Positions 36,326 to 46,898 of a stretch of 64,000 nucleotides of DNA are shown here, piece after piece. This DNA comes from Flaccisagitta enflata (taxonomy: Eukaryota; Chaetognatha; Sagittoidea; Aphragmophora): assembly GCA_965153355.1 (NCBI GenBank), contig OZ231127.1, positions 10,106,001 through 10,170,000 of the forward strand. The letters are read 5' to 3'. The translations under genes were made by a program, and so were the position numbers. The notes beneath the pieces are model-generated. The model was not told the origin of the DNA, did no database searches, and was given only the letters and a program-made list of their open reading frames with translations. Every line of letters begins with the position of its first letter. Position 1 is the first letter of the stretch.

Positions 36326-37663
36326 GCCCAAATCCCAGTCTTGAGGCCCAAATCCCAGCCTCAAGGCCCAAATCCAGCCTCCTGCTCAATTCTAGCCTGG
36401 AGTCTAGATTTCAGTCTTGGATGCCCTAATCTGGGCCTCTGCTGTCGCACCCAGCCAAAAGGCCCAGATCCTAGGCCTGAGGCTCACCAGCCTCCAGGCT
36501 AGGATTTGAGCTTTGAGGCTGAGATTTGGGCCTTGAGGCTGGAATTTGGGCCTCAAGACTGGGTTTTGGGCCTAGAGACTGGATTTTGGGCCACAAGACT
36601 GGGATTTGAGGGGGAGGGATGGAGGAGGAGAAGGAGGAGTGGGAGGAGAAAATCCCCCATATATGTGAAAGCATAGGTCCTCGACCCCTTCGGGGCCACT
36701 GCCCTGCTCCCCCCTCAACTTTAACCACAACCTACTTAGGCAGGGCACGCTTTTGCGACTATTCTTCTTCTTCTTTTGGGCAGCGGTCCCAAAGGGGTCT
36801 AATACTTATGCTTTCATACACATGGGGGATTTTCTTCTCCTTTTGGCCAGCAGCCCAGAAGGGGTCAATGACCTATGCTTTCACACAGGGGAACTTTCTC
36901 CTTCTCCTCCTCCTCCTCCGTACCCCCCCTACCTCCAGGCCCATATCTCAGCCTCACTGCCCATATCCCAGCCTTGAGGCCCAAATCCCAGTCTTGAGGT
37001 CCAAATCCCAACCTCAAGGCCCAAATCCCATCTTACAGCCAAAATCCTATCTGGTCACTTTAGTGGTAGGTAGCTAACGTTAGCTAACGTTTGAAGAAAA
37101 CTGGAAAATTGTTTTTTTCAACATGACTCAACATTTTAAAACACATTGATACTTTCCGGGTCACGGCCCATTGTGTGCTCCCCCCTCAACTTCAACCACA
37201 ACCCACTTAAGCAGGGCACGGATACTGCTGACCATCTAACGCTTTTGCGACTTTTCCTCCTCTTTCTATGTCCTCTCTCTAAATCATATCCCAGTCTGGA
37301 GGCCCAAATCCTTGTCTTGAGGCTCAAATCCCAGACCCAAGGCCCAAATCTTAGCCTCAAAACCAAATCCCAGCATTAAAACCCAAATTTTAGCCTCGAG
37401 GCCTAAAGCCCAGCCTCAGGGCCTAAATCCCAGACTCAAGGTCTAAATCTCAGGAACAAGAATCAGACACCAGCCTCAAGGCCCAATTCTGAGCCCAGTG
37501 GTTCAAATCTGGCCTCAAAACCAAATCCCAAGCTCATGCATACATTTCAGCTTTGAGGCCCTAATTCTAACATAAATCTAAACCCAAACGCCCAAACGCC
37601 CAAATCCCAATCAGAGGAGGAGGAGGATGAAATTCTCCACATTTATGAGAGCATAGGCTATCA
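36326..37663. repeat. Loop of the 3.3-kb inverted repeat: GGCCCAAATCCCAG stutter
   Basis: Repeats of TTGAGGCCCAAATCCCAG in both orientations, plus G-family ends at about 36685, 36778, 36850 and 37150-37235 and CTC-rich tracts. No gene. Confidence 0.8.
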
Positions 37664-38088
37664 ACTGGGATTTGGGCCTCGAAACCCGGATTTGAGGGGG
37701 GGACGTAGAAGAAGAAGGAGAAGAAGGAGGAGAAAATCCCACATATGTGTGAAATCATAGGTCATTGACACCTTTCAGGCCGCTGCCCAAAATTGGGTAG
37801 GTGAAAGTGTAGGTTATGCATATTTTGAATGCCTAGGCTGTTGGTTGGTTGGGTGGTATGCCAGTTGGTCTGGGCAGCCAACATGCTGAAATCATTTTGA
37901 TTCACATACTTCAACTTGCTATGTCAGTTTGATGGTTGCTAAAGACATAGTGATTCTAAGAACCAATGTTGGCTAGAAAATGACTGTTTTTGGGCAGCTG
38001 CCCCAAAGGGGATGAAGTCCTGCTGAACACAGGGGGACTTTCGTTCGTCCATCCATTCATCCGTTTGTCTGTTAGTCCCCCCCTTCAT

Positions 38089-38310
38089 CAGATCTCTCAG
38101 GCCTCAAATCCAGCCTCTCAGGCCTCAAATTTAGCCTCTCAGGCCTCAAATCTAGCCTCTCAGGCCTCAAATCCAGCCTCTCAGGCCTCAAATTTAGCCT
38201 CTCAGGCCTCAAATCCAGCCTCTCAGGCCTCATATCCAGCCTCTCAGGCCTCAAATCCAAATTCTCAGGCCTCAAACCTGGCCTCTCATGCCTCAAATTA
38301 GGCCTCTCAG
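38089..38310. repeat. 21-bp minisatellite in right arm
   Basis: Inverted counterpart of 35554-35892 but shorter by 105 bp, exactly five units. Confidence 0.93.
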
Positions 38311-38581
38311 GCCTCAAACCAGCCATCTAAACCTCCATCTATTGCTCTCAGGCTTCAAATCAGTTCTCTGGCTTTTCAAGCCTTAATCAGCTCTCTCAAG
38401 CCTCAAGTCAGCCCTTTCAAGCTTCCAATTGGCATTCTCAGACCTTATATCAGCCTTCTTAGAACTCAGTTTAGGCTCTTGAATGCCTTCAGTCAGCCCT
38501 CTATAGCATCTCATCAACTTCTTCAGGTAGGACGAACGAAAGTCCCCCTGTTCTACAGGACTTTGTCCCCTTTAGGGCCGC

Positions 38582-40054
38582 TTCACGCGTTTTGAGGTTT
38601 AAAGAATCGACATAGCTTTTTTCCTAGAAAAGCTATTCTAATTCTGAAAAAAGGTCTGAATAGATCTTGAAGTGCAGTTTTTTTATGTCACCAATTTTTT
38701 GTATTTGCGTTTTTTAGGTTGGGAGCTACGGGAGTTTAAAGTAAACAAATATTATCCAAAGAATTAACCATAATAAAGAAAAATGGACAATTTCTTTACT
38801 AGTTTCTGGTCAAATATTGGCCTGAACTACAAAAAATAAAAAATTCATGACTGCTTAAAAGTCTTCGCAAAAAATTCAAAACGCGACATTGCAGGGACAT
38901 TGTAGGCTTCTCATTCATTTAGAAATGGCAAAAGATTAAAGAAAAAAATCACAAATTGAAAAAAATGCTCCTTTCAATTTTTTTCTATTGAGAAATTTTA
39001 CTCTCTTTGTTTTTGTCAATTGCAAACTCAGGATTGCCTTAGCTACTCGATATCCATGAGCAAATTAAAGTGCCATGAATTTTCTATAAAATGGAGCCAA
39101 GAACAAATTTCCAACTCAATTTGTTCAATTTCTATGTTACAATAAAGATAGCCCATGAAAATCAGGTGTTACTGACTTTCCAAATTCTTGACCACCTGTC
39201 TTCATTCTTCTGCCATTTCTAAACGGATAGAGATATGACAACCAGCAAGGTCTCATTGGAAAGATCTTTCACAGAGCTCCACGATGGTCATGGATTTTGT
39301 TATGTTTTTCTTATTGCTTGGATGTGAAATACTCAAATTAACTTACCCTATAAATTTCATTGGAGGCCTCAATCGCTCAATTGAGACCCACAACTTTCGC
39401 AGAAGAAAATGAAAATCTTGTTTCTCTCGAATATGTCAAAAAGTTGAAGACTGACTTCAACTTTTTTCCCGACAAAAAAACATGTCAGTGAGTATAACTG
39501 GTTGTCTGGTTAACTGATTTTGAGTATTTCAGTTCATCGAGCTCATTTGGCTCAGTCCTACTTTTCTCTGATTTTCAGTGCGATCAATACATACCATTGC
39601 TCTTGATTTGATAGAACAAATGAAAAAGATTGCAGTGACTGAAAACAAAAACTAAGAAAAGTGATCAATGCTTAATGACTATTTTTCTCACGGCGACAGC
39701 CGCCATTACTGCAAACTTGTTCTTACTCCAAAAAAAAGTGTAGTAACGGCGATCTGACTCACGTTTCTTTTTCAGTCCAGCATCTTCTGCTTTTCTAGGT
39801 CTATCCCTTGGCTTTCTAGGTTTTTTTTTGGTCATGATGACCGTCAAAATATGAAGAGCATTGAAATTTACCTTAGGTGGCAGAAAAAAAAAACATTTCG
39901 AAAAAATGTTTGAATCAGAGACCCTTTAATACAGAGAGCGTAGCAACATTGTATTCCATGCTAGTCAGCGCGAGAGCAAGCCGCAAGCATTTGAGCTGAA
40001 GATGAAAACACTTTTGTACGCAGTTGTGGGATAAGAGTTAGTAGCTATTCTGTG
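38582..40054. other. AT-rich spacer with one basic open frame
   Basis: Mostly featureless. A minus frame at 39665-39847 encodes a 60-residue basic peptide (KKKPRKPRDRPRKAED near its start). I do not recognise it; it could be a coding remnant or chance. Confidence 0.4.
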
Positions 40055-40238
40055 TTTTTAGTCGCGTGCTACGACCCTGCTTTGTCTGTCGGTCCGTCCA
40101 TCCATCCGTCACACTTTTTGTTTTTTTTTGTTTTTGCGGTCTTTGGCCTCACTGCTCCTGCCCAAACAATGGAGTGACCTCAAATATAACCCCTGCCCAC
40201 CCGCACGCGACTGTGGTAGCCGTGTATCCGGCCTTATT
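40055..40238 (+). repeat. S-family repeat
   Basis: Starts TTTTTAGTCGCGTGCTACGA, contains CTCACTGCTCCTGCCCAAAC, and ends GTAGCCGTGTATCCGGCCTT. Confidence 0.85.
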
Positions 40239-40334
40239 TCTTTCATCTCCTAGTTATACACTGATGACTCTGTGAGCTGCCCTCTTTGCGTCGTCGTGGC
40301 AAGTGGAGCTAAGCTGGCAAGTGACAACAAGTGA

Positions 40335-40562
40335 CGAGGGGTCACAATATCGTTGCGGACGGTTGGGCAGGGGCAGCCAACCCCCATCGCCTCACCCAAC
40401 TCCCATCCCCACCCAACGCCTCACCCAACCCCCCCTTCCAACACTGATACATACACAAAAAGCTTTTGAAACGCTTGTTTTCCTACTTTTTGACTCGTGC
40501 TTACGGACCAACGGACGGACGGACAAAGCCTCTTATAGAGTTTCGTCTCGGCAACTTAGAAA
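40335..40562 (-). repeat. S-family repeat, S2 subtype
   Basis: Begins GACGAGGGGTCACAATATCG, has GGACGGTTGGGCAGGGGCAG and a C/A-rich stutter of CACCCAAC, and ends GGACAAAGCCTCTTATAGAG with a decayed hairpin. Confidence 0.75.
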
Positions 40563-40826
40563 CAAATTCGTGCATTAAATGAAATAAAAGGCTCTTTGGG
40601 CAAAACACTGAACAAGTCCGCTTTGTGCCGCCAATAACCCATTGATTTTCTTAATTTGCATAATTGAGTAAAATCTGTAATTTGCCAGCGAACTAAGCTT
40701 CGTTAAGCGCCAGATTTCCCAGAAATGATGTCGGGTGATCAATAGGAAAGGTTAAGAGCAGTTTCGGACAGATTCGAAAGATGAAAATTTTTCCAGTTGC
40801 CTTACCGCCTGACTACGGATCTTACC
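40563..40826. other. Spacer, no gene seen
   Basis: Short unassigned sequence between S2 copies. Confidence 0.4.
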
Positions 40827-40912
40827 ACCATCGAGTCGAAAAGTGGGAAAACGCGCATTTCCGCCCCTGCCCACCCGTCCGCAACTGATGGCCGTGTATC
40901 CGGCCTTGTTTG
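40827..40912 (+). repeat. S2 fragment (3' end only)
   Basis: CGAGTCGAAAAGTGGGAAAA, then CCGCCCCTGCCCACCCGTCC, and the GTATCCGGCCTTGTTT end. The hairpin end is missing. Confidence 0.75.
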
Positions 40913-40938
40913 GAAACGAACAATGAGAAGACGTGGTG

Positions 40939-40940
<2 letters not shown>

Positions 40941-41020
<80 letters not shown>

Positions 41021-41102
41021 AGACAGAGAGACAGAGAGAGAGACAGAGAGACAGAGAGACAGAGAGAGAGAGACAGAGAGACAAGAGGGGACAGAGAGAG
41101 AC

Positions 41103-41191
<89 letters not shown>
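40941..41191. repeat. (GA)n / (GACA) microsatellite
   Basis: GA at 40941-41016, GACAGAGAGACA-type sequence in the middle, and GA again to 41191. Frames in both strands are artefacts. Confidence 0.96.
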
Positions 41192-41195
<4 letters not shown>

Positions 41196-41339
41196 ATGGA
41201 TAACAACCAAATGCGGTTTATATTATTGGTGACCTATTGCAGAATAGTAAAGTTTAATCACATTAGTTCGTGTCAAATACCCATGTGTCAATCATGTGCA
41301 TGTCAAGTATGTTTAAGTCTTGGTAACTCATGTTAGGTA

Positions 41340-42081
41340 CAGTACGATGGGAGCATTGACGACCTTGACTGGAGGATAAATTTTAGGTATCTTAATTCTA
41401 TTTATATTATAAAAAAAATAAGATTTAGGCTTAATAAAGGTTGCTGTTTTGAGTGGAAAGGCTTGCGTTTCTCAAACTTCAACTTGCGACTTTAATCAAT
41501 CAAGATTTCATTTTTCAAAGTTCTAACTTATCTCAATAGATCAGGTGGAAAATTCTATATGGTTGTGAAAAAAAAGTTAGCTCAATCAGTCAATTTTTAC
41601 AGTTTTTTTGGCCATTTTAAGTTCTGCTCAAAAGTCAATTTGCATAACTTTTGTATATTAACAAGGCCGGATACACAACCACCAGTTGCGGACGGGTGGG
41701 CAGGAGCGGAAAATGAGTGTTTTCACAATTTTCGACTCGTGCTCACCGACCGACCGACGGACGGATGGACAAAGCCTCTTATAGAGATGCGTGTCCGCAA
41801 CTAAAAATAACTGTAAAACCTGTAAAAATGGTCCAATTTTGCTAATTTTTTTTCAAAATTGAATAAAATTTTTTGCCCAATCTAATGAAATAGGTTAAAA
41901 CCTTGAAAAATAAAGTCTTGATGAGGTCAAGTCACAAGTTGAAGTTTTAAAGACGCAAATGCATTCACTCAAAAGAGCAATCTTTCATTATTCTAGATCT
42001 CAAATATTTTATGATGAAAATAAAATTAAGGTACCTAGAATCTATCCTCCAGTCTAGGTCGTCATTGCTCCAATCGCACTG
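41340..42081. mobile_element. 742-bp TA-flanked foldback element
   Basis: Left end CAGTACGATGGGAGCATTGA and right end complementary to CAGTGCGATTGGAGCAATGA, with TA on each side (41338-41339 and 42082-42083). Arms of about 210 bp are mirrored (CTTGACTGGAGGATAAATTT against its partner at 42038-42056). An S2 copy (41660-41807) lies in the loop. The ends share CAGT/ACTG with the 3-kb element at 2697-5700. Confidence 0.82.
41660..41807 (-). repeat. S2 repeat inside the loop of a foldback element
   Basis: AACAAGGCCGGATACACAAC at the left, GTTGCGGACGGGTGGGCAGG next, and GGACAAAGCCTCTTATAGAG with a hairpin at the right. Confidence 0.82.
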
Positions 42082-42321
42082 TATGAAGCAATGCGCGTGA
42101 AGGCAATATTTTCTCTTACACAGCTCCTTAATATAATTAAAACCTTTTTAAAGGTACGGATAAGCTTGATATAGGAAGAGACTAATATAGAAAATAGAAT
42201 AAAAATATTTTACATATCTATTACTAGGTCATAATGAAAAATATTTCAAAAAACTATTTTGAGACGAAAATTGTGTAAAATGATGAAATAAGCAAAGTTG
42301 ATACATAAGCACTAAAAAAAA
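42082..42321. other. Spacer, no gene seen
   Basis: AT-rich. Confidence 0.4.
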
Positions 42322-42498
42322 ACAAGGCCGGATACATGGCTACCCTAGTCACGTGCGGGTAGGCAGGAGCAGTGCTGGAGAAGGTTACTAGGGCATCTGG
42401 GCAGGAGCCATATGCTCAAAAAGCTCAAAAACGCCAAAAAAGTAAAAAGTGGACTGACCGACCGACGGGGGGTGTAGTCGCGTAGCGTGCGACTAAAA
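42322..42498 (-). repeat. S-family repeat
   Basis: AACAAGGCCGGATACATGGC at the left, GTGCGGGTAGGCAGGAGCAG inside, GTAGTCGCGTAGCGTGCGAC and AAAA at the right. Confidence 0.85.
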
Positions 42499-43126
42499 AT
42501 TGCTTTTAGAATTAGAGTGAGATCCTGTGCAATTGTGCTTAGCTAACAATAACAGAAACAACAACAACAACAAATCTTTGGGACAAAAAATCTGATTATC
42601 TAAAATATAAAAAAAAGTTGATAGACAAATTTTTAAAAAAAATGGACCATTTTAAATTCATTTTACATACAAATGATTGTTTTTTAATTAAAACATTTTT
42701 TTAACAGGTATATGTTTAACTAAACACAACTTTTATCCCCTTATGCAGTTTTACAACTAAGATTGAAAAAAAAAGATTTCTAAATTCAATACAATCTTTA
42801 GTCTAAAAATACTTTAAAATGAAATTTTTGGGGATTTTTTTCTCTTCAAAAACTGGATATTATTTTTTTTCTTTCACATAAACATAATTTTTTGAGTAAT
42901 AGCTTTTAAAACTCTTCTTTATTCAAATCAAGTTATCCTCATTTTGATAATCACTCTAATTTACATTTTTGAATGTAGCTACGTAACAAAAACTGATTTT
43001 GCATTGATTTTTTGTTTTCTAACACCCCTTATGTTGATTTTAAAGAATGGTAAAAAAAATTTCATGAATATGCAAACTTCATTTTCATCACCCTTGACTG
43101 ATCAAATTTCGTCTTCGTTTTCTCTG
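42499..43126. other. AT-rich spacer
   Basis: No gene or family recognised. The small frame 42944-43129 has AT-driven composition. Confidence 0.45.
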
Positions 43127-44094
43127 TGACATATGTTGAGTCCTTCCATTTAGAGACTCTATACCAAGTTTCCGCTAAATCTGCTGAAAAATGCCAAAGT
43201 TATGCACGTTTTTCACTTTTAGGCGGGTAGGCTAGAAGGGTGGTAGGCTGGTTTGGCTGGTTAGGTTAGCATGCTAAAATCTTTACAATTCAAATACATA
43301 TGTTGAGTCCCTCCATTTAGAGACTACATACCAAGTTTCAACCAAATTGGCTGAAAAATGCCGGTTATACACATTTTTCACTTTTAGGCTGGTAGGCTAG
43401 TGGGGTGGTGGGCTGGTTTGGCCGGTTAGCATGCTAAAATCTTTACAATTCAAATACATATGTTGAGTCCTTCCATTTAGAGACTACATACTAAGTTTCA
43501 ACTGAATCGGTTGAAAAATGCCGAAGTTATGCACGTTTTTAACTTTTAGGCTGGTAGGCTAGTTGGGTGGTAGGCTGGTTTGGCCGGTTAGCATGCTAAA
43601 ACCTTTACAATTCAAATACATATGTTGAGTTCTTTCATTTAGAGACTACATACCGAGTTTCAACCATATTGGTTGAAAAATGATGAAGTTAAGCGCGTTT
43701 TTCACTTTTAGGCTGGTAGGCTGGTTGGGCGGTAGGCCAGTTTGGCCGTTTAACATGCTAAAATCTGTACAAATCAAACATATATGTTGAGTCCTTCCAT
43801 TTAGAGACTACATACCAAGTTTCAACCAAATCGGTTGAAAAATGCCGAAGTGATGCATGTTTTTCACTTTTAGGCTGGTAGGCTGGTTGGGCCGGTTGGG
43901 TGGGTCGGATCATAACATACGCATAGGATGTAAAGCGGCTTACCCTTCCCTCCAAATATGAAGCAAATCGGTCGAGGCGTTCAAAAGTTAGCCCAATTCT
44001 AAAAGTGTGGACAACAACGACGACGACAACGACGACACCCACCCGCCTCGAATTGTAGTCCGCGTCGGAATGGTATTCCGTCGCGGACAAAATG
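43127..44094 (-). repeat. R element, inverted copy ending at a hairpin
   Basis: About six ~150-bp units (GAGTCCTTCCATTTAGAGAC, TTTTTCACTTTTAGGCTGGT) followed by GACGACGACAACGACGACAC and the hairpin GTCCGCGTCGGAAT / ATTCCGTCGCGGAC at 44059-44090. It is the reverse of 26286-27640. The hairpin end lies about 100 bp before the start codon of the cystine-knot-like gene. Confidence 0.9.
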
Positions 44095-44189
44095 CAAAAC
44101 AGACCATTCAACAAGACCATAGCGAAGAAATCTCTCGTAGAGCGAAGTTGTGCAAGAAACTCATTTGAGAAAAAAATTCGCTCGAAGAA

Positions 44190-44239
44190 ATGAAGAGTTA
44201 CGTTCTCACTTTCGCTGCACTGGTTGCATTGATCGCGGG
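44190..44239 (+). CDS. Secreted cysteine-rich (ICK-like) peptide precursor, exon 1: signal peptide
   Basis: The ATG at 44190 opens a short hydrophobic segment: Met-Lys, then an alternating Leu/Ala/Val core of about 13 residues ending in small residues, a typical secretory signal peptide. Donor GTCAGT at 44240 leaves phase 2, which matches exon 2 exactly. The overlapping GTAAGC at 44244 would be phase 0 and would run into a stop, so 44240 is preferred. No TATA box or polyadenylation signal was recognised. The R-element hairpin lies immediately upstream. Confidence 0.75.
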
Positions 44240-44422
44240 GTCAGTAAGCTTGAATACAAATAGGATGAATATTCAAATTGAAAGGAGTCCCCAGCAGTAC
44301 CCTGTGTTTCCCCTGTTGGCAGTGCTCTTAAGGCACGAACGCGATAGCTCGTGCTGTCAGGGCAGTTAATTACCCCGAGATAAAATGACATTATAATTTC
44401 CTTATATCTAATAAAGGGCTAG

Positions 44423-44699
44423 TACATTGGTTGACGTCAAAGATGCTCCGAGCATTCAACGCCAAAATTCGAATTCATTCGACGATTGGCGAGGAAGACA
44501 AAAGGACGAAGATGTGGGAAAGATCGAATCCAGAAAATACGCTCAATTTGCGCGCATGAAACGTGAAAGAAATCCAATCCACAGGCTTTTGCGAAGTTTA
44601 CGTGAATCTCGCGGGACTTGCAAGGGGTTTTTGAAACCATGCGTTACGCACATTGAATGCTGCGAGCCCTATCACTGCATGTGGGAATTCTGCCAGTAG
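44423..44699 (+). CDS. Secreted cysteine-rich (ICK-like) peptide precursor, exon 2: propeptide and cystine-knot tail
   Basis: Continues exon 1 across a 183-bp intron (acceptor CTAG at 44421-44422; AG at 44416 is an equally in-phase alternative). The precursor would have about 108 residues. The first ~65 residues of this exon are charged and cysteine-free, rich in Lys/Arg/Glu, and end in an Arg that suits propeptide cleavage. The last 26 residues, from Cys at 44619 to the TAG at 44697, have six cysteines spaced C-X6-C-X5-CC-X4-C-X4-C. Signal, propeptide and C-C-CC-C-C tail is the architecture of inhibitor-cystine-knot peptides, including venom peptides, but also of non-venom ICK peptides. I cannot assign a superfamily or target. 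A partial paralogue lies at 52209-52256. Confidence 0.78.
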
Positions 44700-44989
44700 G
44701 GGGAGTAGCAACCTGATCATAGGCCCACCCACACATTTTCTTATGGAGAGTTATCTTACTAAGTGGGGGAAACTTAAAAAAATGGTTTATCCAAGACTTA
44801 GATACTGGCTTTTGACAATTAGATGTATAGTCGGCAGTCGCCAGTTTACCTCAAATAACCTATTTGGTAAAAAAATGAGATAAATTGAGAATAGTTGTTT
44901 TTTCTTCACCCTATTATACCCAAATGATACACTGAAAAATTGATGATTGCTATCAAGTGTTGGGGTATCAAGTGTTGGGGTGGAATAAC
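44700..44989. other. 3' flank of the ICK-like gene
   Basis: No polyadenylation signal seen. Much of it has an inverted relative at about 51990-52204 (shared CAAAAGCCAGTAT, CTCCAT and TGGGTGGGC on the opposite strand). Confidence 0.6.
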
Positions 44990-45760
44990 AGATGGATAAC
45001 CGAGGGTTGGAAGCCCTAAGGGCCCCTAAAGGACCCCTCAGAGGCTCAGAAATAGCTAAAATGGTTCTAATATTGAAAAAAATGCTTACTTTTCTTCCCT
45101 ATAGGACCCTAGTGGTAAACTAGCTAATCTGTTTGTCCCGTCTAGCATGGTGATAGATTTACAGAATGATATCAGTGGCATGGGACCTCTAGGGGCCCCT
45201 CTTTAAGCCCCACTGGATCTCAAAAATAGCATAAATAGCCAAAAGCTTGAAATTTTGTTTGTTTCTCTGGCCTGTAGAAGCCCTGAGGTACACTGACTTT
45301 TCAGTCATTCCTGTTTAGTTTACAGGTTTAGATGAACAGGTGGATAACTTGAACAGGTGAATAACTGGGAATTGGGAACCCTAGGGGCCCCCCTCAAGGC
45401 TCCTAAGGTCTCAAAATTGGCTAAAATGGTCAAAAGCTTGAAAAATTGCTTATTTGCCCTGTAGTGCCCTGGAGGTGCACTAGACTTATCAGTTAATATC
45501 ATTTAGTTAGGTGGAAGATGTACAGGTGGATGATAGGGAATTGGAACCCCAAGGGGCCCCTAATGGATTCCCAGGGGCTCAAAAAAAGCCCAAAAATGAT
45601 AAAAGATTACCAAGTTTTTTTCTGCTGCACCCAAATGTAAAAATGCCTTATAGGTCATTCCCATGTAGAAATGGAATAAGTGTGCAGATAGATAATGCTT
45701 GGGACCCCTTGGGCCCGTGAATAGTCCCCACAAACAGGTCAACCCAGGGTTATTTGTGGT
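44990..45760 (+). repeat. ~190-bp tandem repeat with GGGGCCCCT
   Basis: About four diverged units with CTAGGGGCCCCTC, AATAGCTAAAATGGT and AGGTGGATAAC. An inverted set lies at 51310-51900. Confidence 0.8.
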
Positions 45761-45764
45761 CAGG

Positions 45765-46135
45765 AATATGCTTGGACCTGCTGTGCATGATTATGAATCT
45801 GAGTGAGAAAAAACAAGGTGGCAGCATAGAAGGGGACAAAGTGATGTAGAACACAGGGGGACTTTTGTTCTTCCAGCCTCCCTCTATCTGTAACAGATAA
45901 GGCACTGACAAGTGCTGATTGAGGGTCTATGTTGGCCTGAGAGCTCCCTGATTCAAGGCCTGAAGAAGCTTACTGGATGAATTTGAGGCCTAATAGGACT
46001 AAATAGTAGCCCAGAGTAAGTGGTCAGCGGTACCCGTGCCCTGCTTGAGTAGTGTGATTTAAGTTGAGGGGGAGCAGGGCAGCGGCCCGGAAGGCGATGA
46101 AGTCCTATAGAATGTCTGTCTGTCTGTTGGTTCTT
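45765..46135. repeat. G-family ends
   Basis: Two diverged G ends, at about 45765-45875 (GGGGACAAAGTGATGTAGAA) and 46018-46115 (GGGGGAGCAGGGCAGCGGCC), with TCTGTCTGTCTG stutter. Confidence 0.65.
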
Positions 46136-46197
46136 CCCCCAACCCATCCTCTGGGCTTTGTCTCCTTTGGGGCCTATTCTAACGCAAGTTCTGCCAA

Positions 46198-46450
46198 ATA
46201 GCCCAAATCCAAGCAACATGACCCAAATCTAAGCAAAATAGCTCAAATCCAAGCATAATCGCTCAAACCCAAGCATAATGGTCCAAATCCAAGCAAAATG
46301 GCCCAAATCTGGTAGGAATCTAGGTATTGGAGGCCACAATATAGGTTAAGGGGCCAAAATGATGAACCTCCGGCCAGATTTGGGCCATTTCGATTGGATT
46401 TGAGCCATATCCTTAGATTTGGGCCATATTGCTTGGATTTGGGCAAAGGG
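46198..46450. repeat. Inverted AAATCCAAGCAAAATGGCCC repeat
   Basis: Five or six ~20-bp units in one orientation (46198-46310) face similar units in the other (46375-46450, GGGCCATATTGCTTGGATTT), giving a hairpin-capable region. Confidence 0.75.
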
Positions 46451-46898
46451 CCCTAAAGGGCCACCAGGGTGTTGAACAGGCACTGCAAAAACACAATGAT
46501 GCCATACATTTGCGCATAAAATTGGAAAATGATCCTTTTTTGAGCAGTGGCCCTGTAGAAAAAAGGGATCTTGTGTTTGTATGAATAAGTAAAATCTTTC
46601 TTGAAATATGGGATTATAAATAAAAGTAATTGTTAAACTGCCTATTTCCAATGGGGTTTGCAACAGATTTATAGCAGTAAAAATAAGTGTTGTTTGTTTA
46701 TTTGTTTCTAAGCAACTGGTTTTGGTTCTGTGTTACCTGAGATTTCACCAAATATCCTCCAATGACTTATCCATCCTGGCCTTAGAGATCCGGGCCTCAC
46801 AAACCAAAATCTCAGCATTGGTGACCCTTATCCCAAGCTCTGTGGCACAGTTCCTGGCCTCCATTATCCATTTCCCCAGCGCTTATATCCTTAAAAAA
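46451..46898. other. Spacer, no gene seen
   Basis: A 72-residue frame at 46722-46940 runs into the next repeat and shows no domain. Confidence 0.4.

Larger units (their letters stand above)
35299..38581. mobile_element. 3.3-kb inverted repeat of the G family
   Basis: Arms 35299-36325 and 37664-38581 are near-identical in inverted orientation, from GCGGCCCTAAAGGGGAC at the left to its complement at the right. The loop of about 1.3 kb is rich in GGCCCAAATCCCAGCCTC stutter. Each arm contains a minisatellite, a second internal GGGGCCGCTGCCC end and a shared unique stretch (TTCTAGCCAACATTGGTTCT). No transposase was seen. Confidence 0.88.

Noticed and set aside
43758-44120. Minus-strand frame with a Val-rich run near the peptide gene
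   Set aside because: It translates the R element and its GAC trinucleotide tract. The same frame appears in the other R copy at 26236-26547.
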